64,000 nt of DNA, from contig PYIU01000011.1 of the NCBI GenBank assembly GCA_003415625.1, positions 1,377,001 through 1,441,000 of the forward strand, in the 5' to 3' direction. The notes under the pieces were generated by a model that had not been told where the DNA came from, ran no database searches, and saw only the letters and a program-made list of their open reading frames with translations. This stretch comes from Aquanectria penicillioides (Eukaryota; Ascomycota; Sordariomycetes; Hypocreales; Nectriaceae). Every line of letters begins with the position of its first letter. Position 1 is the stretch's first letter. Below, in pieces: positions 28,338 to 40,171 of this stretch. The position numbers and the translations under genes were made by a program.

Positions 28338-29525
28338 ATGTCGTCTGAAATACTCCCCAAGATGTCAAATCCCTCTTGGCTTCTCTATGGACCGTACTCT
28401 GCAAATATCGAAGACCGCCCGGTACCGTCAGTCCAAAAGGATCATGACGTTGTTATACGTATCAAGTATATCGGGGTTTGTGGCAGTGACGTAAGGATGA
28501 CGAATTACCTACTATTTTTTAGTTTTCTCATTGTCTCCTATCCTTCAAAGAATAATCTATTAACAGGATTGTCTATTTCACAGGTGCACTTCTGGAAGCA
28601 TGGGGGAATAGGTATCAAAGTGAATTCAGAGAAACCGTTGGTCATGGGCCACGAAGCTTCTGGAGTTGTTTACTCCGTCGGTCCAGCGGTTACTTCAGTC
28701 AAAGAGGGCGATAAGGTCGCTATCGAGCCAGGGCTTCCGTGCCGGAGATGTCGATTTTGCAAAGATGGCTATTACAATTTGTGCGGCCAAATGAAGTTTG
28801 CCGCCGCACCCCCTGACGTTGATGGCTGTTTGACTAAATACTTTTTGGTCCCGGAAGATTTCGTCTATAAAATCCCAGCCCATGTTAGCTTACAGGAGGC
28901 AGTAGTGACAGAGCCCGCTGCTGTTGCCGTTCACGCTGTACGCCTCGCGGAAATCAGCTTCGGCCAGGTCGTCGTTGTGCTCGGTTCTGGTACTGTCGGC
29001 CTGCTTTGTGGAGCAGTTGCGAAAGCTTTTGGTGCCAGCAGGGTTGTTCTTGTGGATATCCTACAAAGCAAACTGGATTTTGCGAAGGAGTTCTTGGACT
29101 GCGATACGTTTCTTATGAACTCGTCAGACAACAGCTGCGAGCTTGCCATGACGATTTTACAAGAGATGAATGTGATTGATGAGGTGGATGTGGTTATTGA
29201 AGCATCTGGGGCTCAGTCAGCGGTCCAAACTGGCATCTTCCTTCTTAAAAAGGGAGGAAGTTATGTTCAAGCTGGAGTTGGAAATCAGTTCATGGAAGTA
29301 CCAATGCTGGCGCTTTCACAGAAGGAACTGAAAGTGAGGGGCTGTTTTCGATACGGATCTGGCGATTTCCAAACGGCACTATCCATGATTTCACAGGGCC
29401 TGGTAAAGCCCAAATCGTTGCTGTCAAGCGTGACACCATTCTCAAGGGCCACGGAAGCTTGGGAAAAGACCAGTCGGGGCGAAGGCATTAAAAATTTGAT
29501 TGGAGGGATCCCCGATGATGAATGA
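28338..29525 (+). CDS. zinc-dependent polyol dehydrogenase (xylitol/sorbitol dehydrogenase type, MDR)
   Basis: Model: join(28338..28490, 28584..29525), 364 residues, one intron placed inside GVCGSD/VHFW. The catalytic zinc site is visible as Cys in GVCGSD and His-Glu in GHEASG. The structural zinc is bound by the four cysteines of CRRCRFCKDGYYNLC. The Rossmann motif is GSGTVGLL, followed by the acidic cofactor strand VLVDILQSK; the Asp favours NAD+ over NADP+. Family role: oxidation of xylitol, sorbitol or L-arabinitol to the ketose in the cytosol. It is the first of three intact genes on the same strand (dehydrogenase, flavoprotein, regulator), which suggests a small catabolic module. The exact polyol cannot be called from sequence. 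Confidence 0.9.
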   Translation: MSSEILPKMSNPSWLLYGPYSANIEDRPVPSVQKDHDVVIRIKYIGVCGSDVRMTNYLLFFSFLIVSYPSKNNLLTGLSISQVHFWKHGGIGIKVNSEKPLVMGHEASGVVYSVGPAVTSVKEGDKVAIEPGLPCRRCRFCKDGYYNLCGQMKFAAAPPDVDGCLTKYFLVPEDFVYKIPAHVSLQEAVVTEPAAVAVHAVRLAEISFGQVVVVLGSGTVGLLCGAVAKAFGASRVVLVDILQSKLDFAKEFLDCDTFLMNSSDNSCELAMTILQEMNVIDEVDVVIEASGAQSAVQTGIFLLKKGGSYVQAGVGNQFMEVPMLALSQKELKVRGCFRYGSGDFQTALSMISQGLVKPKSLLSSVTPFSRATEAWEKTSRGEGIKNLIGGIPDDE

Positions 29526-30226
29526 AAATAGCTGCTCAAAACGGAGTTGCCATTTACGCGTTTGTGACTAGCGTCCCATCGGTTTCGCACAGGTTCTGAA
29601 ATGCTTGTAACTATTAGCCTCTAGTTCTCAACATGGACTGATGAAAGGCAAAAAATATACGTCGGCTGGACCTCTGAACCACACGGTATGATTTTATACA
29701 CTTTACTTGAATCTATATTTCCTTTCAAATATTACACGTTGCAACCAACTAATCAGTCGTTTTGCTTCTATGCCTCATCAATAAGCCTATTACACTGTGA
29801 CATATCACAATGGCCTCCCTCTACTGCCGAGAAACGGATACCTTCGGGCTTTAAGTGCCGCTGATAACTCAAATATCCACGCCGAGTCGTGGGATGCTTG
29901 CATTGGCCCAATAAACTTATGATGCCAACTCGGGCCGTCTGCCTCCGCCGTCATAGACACGGCCCGTCTCCTTGAACGCCACATATCATCGCGACGCAAT
30001 CAGACGGCCCGGACGATGTCACACGCGAATCTCCTGCATCTGCACTCTGCCCTATCCGATCACCGGAGAACTCTCGGAGGAAATTTTGCCGACCAGCGAA
30101 AGATATCCCCGTCGTACTACCCCACGAAGCATTCATTCCGCTTGAAGATTAAAAAGGAGGCGCCTTGTCGTTCATTACCAAGCCCCGGCTCCTCAATCCT
30201 CGAGTGAACTATTTCCCAGTTTCAAG
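29526..30226. other. intergenic between dehydrogenase and FMO-like gene
   Basis: The first 230 bases are AT-rich. The rest is GC-balanced promoter-like sequence of the next gene. No gene seen. Confidence 0.5.
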
Positions 30227-32215
30227 ATGTCTACTTACGAGCACATCGTCACTTTGCCTGAATTCCCCCCAGTCACTGTTCAAGCATCTGATGCCCCTAG
30301 AATCATTGCAGACTGGATCAATGCATTTCAGAAAGGCTTGGAAAATGGAAATCCAGCCGATATTACGGACCTTTTCCACGAAGATGCTTGGATCAGGGAC
30401 TTTTTGGCTTTGTCTTGGGACTTACGCTCTATTCGAGGCTCTGAGAAGATAGCGTCATTTATCCATGGAAGTCAACAAACCACTAGGATTAACAACATCA
30501 AGCCCGTGGACCGCAATCATTTCCAGCCCCGATTGAAACAGGCAACCCCCTACATCACGTGGGTGGAATCCATGTTCGAATTTGAAACTGCAGTCGGGCG
30601 TGGTAAGGGCATGCTCCGACTTGTCCCTTCACGCGATAATATCTGGAGGTGTTATCTCCTCAATTTCACTCTCCAAGAACTCAAAGGCTTCGAAGAGAAG
30701 CGTGGAGTAAGCCGTCCCCATGGATATGTCGACCCGAGGGGAGGGAATTGGGGAGAACGGAGAGCACGGCAAAAAGAGTTCCTCGACCATGACCCTACTG
30801 TCTTTGTCATTGGTGCTGGTAAGTTTGTACAAGTCCTGCAAGGCAATGATTCTCTGGCCCTAACATCGAATAGGGCAGGCTGGAATCGAGGTTGGGGTTC
30901 GGCTGCAACTGCTCGGCTTGCCAACTCTGATCATCGATAAAAATAACCGTGTGGGTGACAATTGGCGAAATAGATACCGTGTGAGTTTTGTGAAAATTCG
31001 CGAAGCATCAACGTCACTAACCTTGGGCAATATTTAGACACTAATGACGCATGATCCAATCCAATTTTGTCACCTACCTTTTATTCCATTTCCATCCAAC
31101 TGGCCAATGTATATGCCAAAAGACAAACTTGCTGATTGGCTCGAATCTTATGCCAACATCATGGAATTGAATGTGTGGACTAAAACGACAATTCGACAGG
31201 CTGATTTCGACTATGAGAAGAAGTATTGGACTATCACTGTTATTCGTTCTGACGGTTCCCAGAGAACTATCTGTCCGCGTCACGTCGTGTTCGCGACGGG
31301 CCAGTCAGGGGATGCTATCATTCCCTCATTTCCTGGGCGAGATTCCTTCAATGGCATTGTCTATCATGGAAGCGAACACAAGGATGCAACTGCTGTACCA
31401 GACCTTGCGCAGAAGAGAGTTGTGGTGGTCGGTTCTGGGAATAGTAGCCATGATATCTGCCAGAACTTCTATGAGGCCGGAGCTGCCCAGGTTACTATGC
31501 TTCAACGCGGTGGTACCTATGTTGTTACCGTCGATAAAGGACTACCCCTGTTGCACACTGGAGTGTACGAGGAGGGTGGCCCGCCGACAGACGACGCGGA
31601 TGTATACGGACAGAGTCTCCCCATCCCAATCCAGTTCGCACTCAGCGTCTTTGATACTCAAAAGATTAGCCTCGTGGACCACGACATCTTAGAGGGCCTG
31701 CAAAAAGCTGGTTTCAAGTATGACTCTGGTCCGGATAAGAGTGGTATCTTTCGCAAGTACATTCGACGAGGTGGTGGATACTATATTGACGTTGGATGCA
31801 GTCAGCTGATTATAGACGGCAAGGTCAAGGTGCTGCAGAGCCCTGGAGGCATCCAGAGCTTCAACACGAAAGGCCTCGTGTTGGCCGATGGTACCGAACT
31901 TGATGCAGACATTGTCGTTCTGGCGACCGGGTACGATGGCATGCCATCCACAGTCCGGAAGCTCTTAGGTGACAAGGTTGCCGATCAACTGGGAGAGGTG
32001 TGGGACCTGGATGAGGAAGGCGAAGTCCGAGGCGTAAGCAATCTCCTAGCTATCTGATCAGATGAGTGACTAACAATTATTTCCAGATGTGGAGGCCTAG
32101 TGGCCATCCGAACTTCTGGTTCATGGGCGGTAATTTGGCGCTTTGCCGCAATTACTCGCGGCTGCTTGCGTTACAAATCAAGGCCACCGAAGCGGGAATG
32201 TTGAAAACGAGTTAG
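30227..32215 (+). CDS. FMO-like flavoprotein monooxygenase with N-terminal NTF2-like domain
   Basis: Model: join(30227..30818, 30874..30980, 31038..32033, 32087..32215), 607 residues. The first ~185 residues (IIADWINAFQKGLENGN, DITDLFHEDAWIRD, then a beta-rich stretch) resemble the NTF2/SnoaL-like fold found before FMO domains in fungal enzymes of this size. The FAD motif VFVIGAGQAGIEVG starts near residue 191; its third Gly is split by intron 1. VGDNWRNRYRTLMTHDP is the loop typical of this family. The NADPH motif VVVVGSGNSSHD lies near residue 360 and the ATGYD motif near the C-terminus. Likely reaction: NADPH- and O2-dependent oxygenation of an organic substrate. Substrate unknown; a link to the adjacent polyol dehydrogenase is inferred only from position. 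Confidence 0.87.
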
Positions 32216-32733
32216 ATGTAGATGGGTGTATAGATATTCAAGTGCCTTGAATCACATGATCCTGATCAATCTTTGGAAACAGTTATATTGGCCAAATAGA
32301 CTTAACAATTATCATCTCATAACCAGAGAAAACCTATACGGTAGTTTGGTACATGCACGCAATATATTGCGCATTCGATCAAGCAGAGTTTGATTTCTCT
32401 TGATGCATTATTGAGTTATGAGGGATATGTACCCCAAATTTGCCACCGTCATCTTTCATCACAAATGATCGACGCCACAAATTGACTACGCATTCTTCGT
32501 TTGGTGCAGCCATGCAGCTGACCTGCAGACTGTAGTTGAGAAGATCGGGTATAATTACCCCAATTAATAAGTCTCCTAGTTCCCCGCACATGTTTACCAT
32601 CCCCTCCCTTGACAAATGCGCGGTTTGTCCCCTCATGATCACAGAGTTTCCAATCTATTCCCCTCTTTGATAACCCAGACAAATTAAGTTAGGCATCAAG
32701 TTTGAGAGAAAGGCTCATCTGTCGAATTTTAAT
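32216..32733. other. intergenic before the regulator
   Basis: No gene seen; minus-strand frames at 32379-32682 lack domains. Probably 3' end of the FMO-like gene and promoter of the regulator. Confidence 0.5.
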
Positions 32734-34717
32734 ATGCCTCCATATTCACCTAGACACAGAGATTTGAGTGCTACAGTGTCAGTGGTCAATCCAATTTGTT
32801 TCTCGCCACAACCATGTTGCCAAGCATGCATTGACTTCAAACCACACCAGATGCATTACGTGTAGGCGGCGGAAGATTCGGTGCGACCGCCAGCGTCCAT
32901 TATGCGGATTCTGTCGAAAAAGTGGGCTTGACTGCGAATATGTTACGTCAAACCAAACTCCTGGATTAAGGGCGGGTTATGTCGCGCAGCTGGAGATGAG
33001 AATAGGTATGAAGGATAATCACGAACCCATCCTCTTCCAACTTTCTGTATGTACTAATAATAGCGACTGACACCTGGTGTGGGGAACATAGAGACATTAG
33101 AAAAAGAATTCCTTGAATTCAAAACTACTATTAGAAATCGACTCTTAATGGACGAGAATACTCTTAAGGATCCAAGTGGCCATCTACAACTTCGAACAGA
33201 CGGCGATAGATCACCCGATCAGATGCAAATTTCTGGAGAAGAACCGGAAAAGACTCCAACAACCCAACCCCTCGAGTATGAGCAACCCGAGCTTACCCAG
33301 ACCACTCTTATGGCTTACTGTCATATTTGGTTCGATCAATATCATTCGTCATTTCCTATTCTTCATGAGCCTACGGTCCTTGCCTATTGTGAGCAGTATT
33401 CAGCTCAGCCAAATGCCTCTTCTTCTTTAGTTCTCAAGGCTATTGCCGTGGTTATAGTACCAACGCAAGATTGTTCATTGATGGGTCAGACCTCCACCAG
33501 CAAATGGATCCTTGCTCTTGGTGACGAAATTGCACTTTCGGCCATCCATAACCTCTGTCTTCAGACACTCCAGGCCCTCCTCATTCTCACAGTTGCGGAG
33601 TATGGAAATGGTAGACTTGTTGAGTTTTACCACTTGATCTCCCTCTGCAAAAGGTATTATTGGCAACCTCAGTTGGCAAGCCCTTTGTTAACATACATGA
33701 AGAATGAGTACCCAACTGGGACTCCGTGACCTGGTGGCATACAACTGCATGAATTTTGGGTTCCCCTCAGTTGTTCCACCGCGTATGCTAGAGATGCCGG
33801 CAACTGTCGTTGAAAGAGAAGAAAAGATCCGCGCATTTTGGGCTAGCGATGCTCTTGATTCGGCCTCTACGGTCGGCGCGGCCTGGCATTTGTCAGTTTC
33901 GAGGCCCGAACCCGCAGCTAATGTTCCGTGCGACGACGAGATTTGGCGTTATCCAGAGTCAGCCATGGCCATGTATCAGTTTGGCAGCTCAGAAGCACCC
34001 TCTTCGTTCTCTCTCTATGTGCGGCTCGTCACGAACGAGCTGTGGTATGTACACAATTTTTTGCAGCAATCCTATGATCCGACCTCCATCGAGGCGTCGA
34101 TGCAGCGGAAGGACGAGTGCGATCTAGTTTACGAACGGTTAACAATGTGGCAAAATGACTTTGAACAATTGCTAACTGTCCATACGCCCTTGTACACGGA
34201 TCTTTTCTCAACTTGCGAAGTACCAACTTACCAGTCAAACTCAATTCTCATACCCTGTACAATTCACAATGCTATCATTTCTCTATACCAACGCTCTATT
34301 TCAACTAATAATTCAGAGTCCAGCCCCACTCATGGCTGGGACCATGCACCTGGGAGATGCCTAGCCAGCTGCGACCAAATGGCAGAAGTTGTGAAAAGCG
34401 CGAGCGACGCAACGCTGGAAACAATCAACCCTCATGTTATTTATTGTATTTTCGTCGCTGCTCGCTTCTACATTATTTACACAAAGGCTATGGATCTCAG
34501 GCTTCCGAATAAGCTCTACCTCTTCATCTATGCCCTTCGCGTATGCGGCCAACGGTGGCCGCTTGCGCGACAGCTTCACAAAGTCCTCGAGGCGGCGATT
34601 GCAGAGAGATCTGGGACTCGTGCAGAAAATTCAAGTTTACCAGTGGAGTTTTACGACTTGCAATACTTTTCTCTTGATATACACGCCGCATTGAAAGTTT
34701 GGGTGAACGAGCAATGA
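32734..34717 (+). CDS. Zn2Cys6 transcription factor
   Basis: Preferred model: join(32734..32777, 32851..33005, 33092..33653, 33703..34717), 591 residues. The zinc cluster is CITCRRRKIRCDRQRPLCGF continuing to CRKSGLDC, with six Cys in canonical spacing. The start MPPYSPRHRDL with a 73-base intron (GTCAGT...CACCAG, branch-like TTGAC) is preferred, but an unspliced start at 32768 in the same frame as the cluster is also possible. A coiled region (AQLEMRIETLEKEFLEF) follows the cluster. The regulatory domain includes YCHIWFDQYHSSFPILHEP and RDLVAYNCMNFGFPSVVPP. It sits downstream of and co-directional with the dehydrogenase and flavoprotein genes, so it is the obvious candidate to control them. 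Confidence 0.83.
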
Positions 34718-35483
34718 GAAAAGGAGACTAATTGAATTTTGGGCACATCTTCACAAGCATAGAAGCAGCAATGAAATGAGACATGGATTGGGTTTTGTAA
34801 CGCATTTCATTATTCCTCTAGATTTAATTAGTCCAAACATCTTTCTATGAGTAGAATGAGAGCTACAAACCATGTCCTAGCCTACCAATGCAAAGGAATC
34901 AAGGGAGATGCAGACTAGAAAAATATGAACCAACGACCAAGGTACGAACATAGCCTATGGAATTTTCAATGTATCCGATACTTGACAGTTTTTTTTACGA
35001 TCTAAGAACCAATAACAGATTGGTATCCACGTACCACGAGATTCCCATCTAGAATTCTCAAATCTCAGTAAATTGACATCCTTACCATTTGCAAGTCCGC
35101 GCCAATAAGGCTTTTGTCCAAAGCCTTCTTCGGCCCTTCCTAGAAGTATTAGCTGAGCATAACAGCATGGCTAGTGTTGCATTGTGAGTCACTTTGAAAT
35201 GAACGGAGATGAGTAACGCGAGCTCTATCGTGCGATCAGGGGATGGAACTTGGGAACTGATGTCCCAGCAATCAATTACGATCAACATCAGCAACATGAG
35301 TCGACCTTCATGATTCAACACGTGAAATATATTGGAACTTGTTGTAGTATGAGTTGCCGGGTAGAGTAATATATGATTCATATCCAAGCATCTATTCTTT
35401 TGAAATGTATCCTAAACAGCTCATATCTCCTCATATTATGTCAGAGGACGAGTTTTCAATGTGATCGGAGAATATTACATCCC
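34718..35483. other. convergent intergenic region
   Basis: Between the 3' ends of the regulator (+) and the HisD-family gene (-). AT-rich, no gene recognised. Confidence 0.55.
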
Positions 35484-36912
35484 TCAATTCAAGCTAGGCC
35501 ACTCAAATTCATCACCGGCATATTTCATCGCCCTGACGTCGCCAGATCTAGCATGGCCCTCAAACTTTTCGGCGCGAGCTGCGCGGCCGCACAGCCGGCC
35601 TAGCTTACTGCTTGCATCCTTGGACGTGACCTCCTGATAGGTCACGGTCTTTAGATACTTGCCAACCCACAGTCCTCCAGTAAACCTCGCCGCTTTTTTC
35701 GTGGGGAGGACGTGGTTTGTTCCAATAACCTTTGATAAAAGTTAGCGTTCTGCAAAGCCATCTCCGCCATTCAGACTTTCTGTGTGGTTCTTACCTTGTC
35801 ACCATATGAAACGCATGTACCCTCGCCGAGGAAAAGGGCGCCATACGCAGACATCTTTTCAAGGGCTTCTCGGGGCTTCTCGGTGAGAATCTGAACATGC
35901 TCACTAGCATACTCGTCTGCCAGCTTGTATGCAGAATCGTGAGAATCCACGACGATCACCTCGCCATATTTCTCCCAGGAGACAGATGCAAGAGCCGCTG
36001 TGGGTAAGTTCTTCAGCTGCCTAGCTACCTCCTTGATGACCTCTTCACCCAACGTTTTCGATGTCGTTATTAATACGGCTGGAGTGTCTGGGCCATGCTC
36101 GGCTTGCGAGAGCAAGTCTGTGGCAACAACAAAATAGTCGGCCTTGTCGTCTGCGACAATAAGGATCTCCGTGGGACCGGCAGGTAGATCGATACCAATT
36201 TCGCCAAACAGCTGCCTCTTGGCTTCGGCAACGAATGCATTACCCGGTCCAGCAATGAAATCGACCTTGGAGATGGTTTCGGTTCCAATAGCCATTGCTG
36301 AAATTGCTTGCACGCCACCAAGGATGAAGATCTCATCGGCCCCAGCGTAGTGCATCGCCGCAACCGTCGCATGAGGGATCTCGCCCTGGATGGGAGGAGT
36401 GCAAGCAATGACGTGTGGAACTCCAGCCGCCTTTGCGGTAACAATTGTCATGTGGGCAGATGCAAGTAGAGCATATCTTCCTCCGGGAATGTAGCTACAA
36501 AGAACAGGTTAGCGGGCCCCTAATCGCCGCTCATAGTCTGTACAACTCACGTTCCCACGGTTTTAATGGGTATATTCTTTTGGCCAAGGAAAACGCCGGG
36601 GGAAATCTCTAGCTCAAAGTCCTTCAAGGATGCACGCTGTGCGAGAGCGAATTGTCTGACATTGGCTTGCACAGTCTTGATATCATCAAGCGTCTGCTGG
36701 GAGACCTTTGAAAGTGAAGCTTCAATATCGGCTTGGGAGAGTTTGAAAGATGTAGGAGACCACTTGTCGAATTTCTGCGAGTAGGATCGTACTGCCGCGT
36801 CGCCATTGGCACGAATATCGTCAATCACCCCTTTCACGATAGCCGGAACATCCAAAGTAGGGGCTACTGAAACCCCCGAGTCCTTAGCGGCTTGTTTAAG
36901 ATGAAGAGGCAT
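35484..36912 (-). CDS. stand-alone histidinol dehydrogenase family enzyme
   Basis: Model: complement(join(35484..35729, 35795..36494, 36551..36912)), 435 residues, single HisD domain. Visible family sites: YIPGGRYALLASAHMT, the FIAGPGN cofactor loop, the zinc ligands in SQAEHGPDT (Gln and His), the catalytic Glu-His in ASEHVQ, the SYGDKVIGTNHVLPT block with the Asp zinc ligand, and a C-terminal His in FEGHARSG. In fungi histidine synthesis normally uses a large trifunctional HIS4 protein, so a single-domain HisD is probably not the biosynthetic enzyme. Known bacterial relatives oxidise other alcohols (for example HpsN on sulfopropanediol). The neighbouring minus-strand regulator at 37.5-39.8 kb may control it. 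Confidence 0.88.
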
Positions 36913-37485
36913 GTTGAAAATGGTTTTTTTTTAAGCTTGTAGACAGAGATGGTTCTTTGATTGGAGGAGACTGGACACTTCTCTATATTTATATTTACAA
37001 GAAGTTGGATCAACTTTCATGTCGTTACTCCACTTCCCCAGTCTTTGTGAGTCGTGTCCGAATCTCGGTACCTTTCTCATCACAGCCACCGTGCCGAGTG
37101 CCTCGTGATGCCCCATTTTCAGGTCCAATGCCGCAACTATCCATCAACTCCATTCCCAACCCCCAACCAAGGCTGTCCGTGTGATGCCAATTCCTCGGAG
37201 TGAGGCCAATTTCTCCGGGTGCGCATGTCGGAGTGGGGCCGATGCCCAATAGAAATGTCGCAGAATCCACGGAATTCCGAAGCTGAATCCGAATGAGGCG
37301 TTTGGGGTGGTGGAGATTGAGACAAGAGCTGCCAAGGCAAAGTGCCACTACGGACGCAGCAGCGGAGTTCCGAGTCCTCTCCATTACACAAGCTGGGCCA
37401 AGCGAGCCGGCGACGGTGGCTAGGCGCACCGGTCCAGAAACGGAGATTCGCTCGGCATTGGACGAGCATTTCATAATGTTACAGC
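36913..37485. other. intergenic between HisD-family gene and regulator
   Basis: Likely promoter of the HisD-family gene. Overlapping short frames on both strands have no recognisable product. Confidence 0.5.
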
Positions 37486-39774
37486 TCACAATAATCCAAG
37501 TCCGATGTGCTCTAAGTTGAACCCAGGCATAGAGCCGCCCCACGCGGGGTCAAACGGATCAAACCCCAGGTCATGGCCATGTTCGTTCATGACCTCGGCA
37601 TCGACACCGACCGCGTCCGGACGGTCCACGAGAGACGCCATATAGTTATTTGGCAACATCATAGCTGCTTCTCTGGCTACGTCCCACTCACTTACCCAAG
37701 ACTGTGAAGCATTTGATGCACTTCCGTGGTCGTGATCGTGCTGCTGCTCGGCTGCTTGCTCCGCAGGCGTTGCCGCCGAAGCAAATACATCGCGATGCCG
37801 TAGACGTCCTTGCTTGTGATGTGGCCGCTTCGCCATTGCAGTCATGCAATTCGACAACAATTCTTGGAGCCCTCGACCAATCCAGTGGACCAGATGACGG
37901 TTTGTGCATTGGCTTCCCTGGCAAAGTGCAACAACCTGTCCAATGGCTTCAAAGATGCTCTGGCCGTCAAGCCCCAGCGGGTCATGGTACTTGATGACAA
38001 TTTTGAGCAAGAATGAGCATGCATATGCAATCATGGTATGGTAGTAGTGAGGTATGCCGATGAAAGCCGTCTCGATATCTGCATCTTGAACAATCAGGTC
38101 GATGATTGATCTGGCGCTCCCAACGGCTGTCATGGCAATTTCAACAAATTCTGGAGGGATGGGGTCTGCCCCAGGATGTGACTTGAGACCACGGAACACA
38201 TGAGAGGATACGAAGAGCTTTGCGAAGTAGAAGTGAAGAGTGAGGGCTTTGGCGGGAAAGTCTCCAATCTGCGCATGTTTCTCTGCCACCACATTCAGTA
38301 TCACTCCTAGACAGTGTCAATTTTCATGCTTACCAGAGCGACCTAGCCAGGCCGTAATCCACTTGTCAAGCTGACGGTTGAAGTCATCCAGCTGGGTCTT
38401 GAAAATGACGGGAGTTTTCTTGTTCACGTCGTTTCCAAACAGTTTAGTGACTTTATCCAAAATGAGCAATAAGGCAATCTGGCTTGCGAGGCGCCGATCT
38501 GTGCTATTGTCAGGGACTGCCTTGAGATAGGCTTCCCAGTCATTTATCGAATCCTGTTCACCAAATGTTGACGGGCGTCCATACAAGATGGACATGTGAT
38601 GATCGCATATGTATAGCAAGTACCATAATCTTAGGCAATCCAGTGCTCCGCTTTGGCCTGTGATTTGAATCCTATGCGAATGGCTTTTATGTTGCGCTTC
38701 GGATTCCACGACCAGGCGAAATGATTTTTGAAGCTCAAACTCGAAGGCGCGTCGGATCGCTAAGCCAGAAATAGGCCAAGATATCTCACTCAGCCAGAAT
38801 GATGCAATGCACATTCCTCTAAAGTCGTCCAAACTCACATTGGAGGTGAAGACAAAACCAGAGACCAGTCGTCGAAGCTCTGCGTTACAAACGTGATAGA
38901 GCGCTTCTCCAGAGGGATCATGGAGAGCCGAGACGGTGCAGATCGCTGTGAATAAGAGAGAAGAGGCGCGCCGAACACTATCGAGATCAGTAAAGGCGTT
39001 GGCAATCCCGTACAGGTAATAGTCGGTTCGAGTTAAAAATGCTTGGGTTAGCCTATTCGCATCTCCCCAGTCGAGAAGTCCACGTGACACAAGGTCTCGA
39101 GGCATTGGCACTTGAACCGGCGTGAGTTGGGACTGTTGAGGTGGGAGCTCCCTTGACCGTAATGAGCTAAGGCGAGTTATCTGATAAAGAGAGTTGATGG
39201 GCACTTGGCTCAATGGCTCTGTTGAGTTGGTCGTACGGGTCGAGGTGTCAAGAACCCTGGGCTCCAGACTCACAGCTTCTGCTGGCAACGAGGCCAAGGC
39301 GAAATTTGGAGATCCTGTAACCTGGGTTGTGCTTCCTGCATCTGAAATACTTTGAAGAGGGTCAAGAGGAGGGTGTGAATTTTGAGTCAAGAGTAGATTG
39401 ACAGCAGCGTGAAGCATTCTCAAGTCTTGGGTCACCAACGCGCTGGGTCTCGAGTCAGCGACTTGGCAACATGATGTGGCGGGTTTGAGGGATCCAAACT
39501 TGGGGGGCGCATTGCTTGAATGTCCACTGTCCGATGCAATCTTTTTCGTGATGCATCGAGTCTTCCGTTTCATGCAGCGCTGGCATGGTGGGTGTTGATT
39601 GTCCATGACACATCGCACCTAAACATCATTTAGTTCATATCGAGACTTGGCAGGACAAGTGTAGCTTGACTGGCTGACCTTTTGCCTTTGACAAGCAATA
39701 CATGCTGTCATTCGAGAGCTGAACTGGCCCGAAGGCCTCGGCCCTGTCTGATTCTGATTGCTCGATTCATCCAT
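37486..39774 (-). CDS. Zn2Cys6 transcription factor
   Basis: Model: complement(join(37486..38306, 38334..39618, 39679..39774)), 733 residues. The zinc cluster is split by the first intron: CIACQRQK in exon 1, then VRCVMDNQHPPCQRCMKRK continuing to TRC in exon 2. The first intron has donor GTCAGC and a TTTAG acceptor. A Ser/Thr/Pro-rich linker of about 120 residues follows. The regulatory domain contains LYGIANAFTDLDSVRRASSL, GMCIASFWLSEISWPISGLA and the LWYLLYICDHHMSILYGRPS motif. The C-terminal tail has His-rich and acidic stretches that may activate transcription. The 27-base second intron (38307-38333) is very short; both ends are GT/AG and frame is kept, but it should be checked with cDNA. 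Same strand as the HisD-family gene. Confidence 0.82.
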
Positions 39775-40171
39775 TTGCGTGTAGTTTTCTGCCTTGTTTT
39801 CGGCAAATCCGCCGAGTACGCTGGGGCGGAGCCGGCGAGCAGAAAGCCGCTTCGGAAGGCGGGGGCCAATCCGTCCAAGCTTGTCGGAGCTGACTAATGA
39901 AGGGGATGAAATTCAACATGAGAAGCATCAATGTACGCAATTTTCTGTTTGTTTTTACTTCTTTACGCGTTTAGCCTTGTTTGGTTCGAAGAATTTAGAC
40001 TTGTCCAGATTTTGTTCGTATTTATTGACTTCCAGTTCGTAACCCGACCCTTCAGCTTGGAACACTGCAGGTCTAAATGCACGGCAGCTTCTCATGATGC
40101 TGTTGTAGCCCTCTGCCTAGCCTACACTGTACGGAGGTTTTTGCAGATCTGTATATATGCTTCTTCTTCAT
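39775..40171. other. intergenic between regulator start and peroxiredoxin stop
   Basis: Both flanking genes are on the minus strand. No gene seen. Confidence 0.5.
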
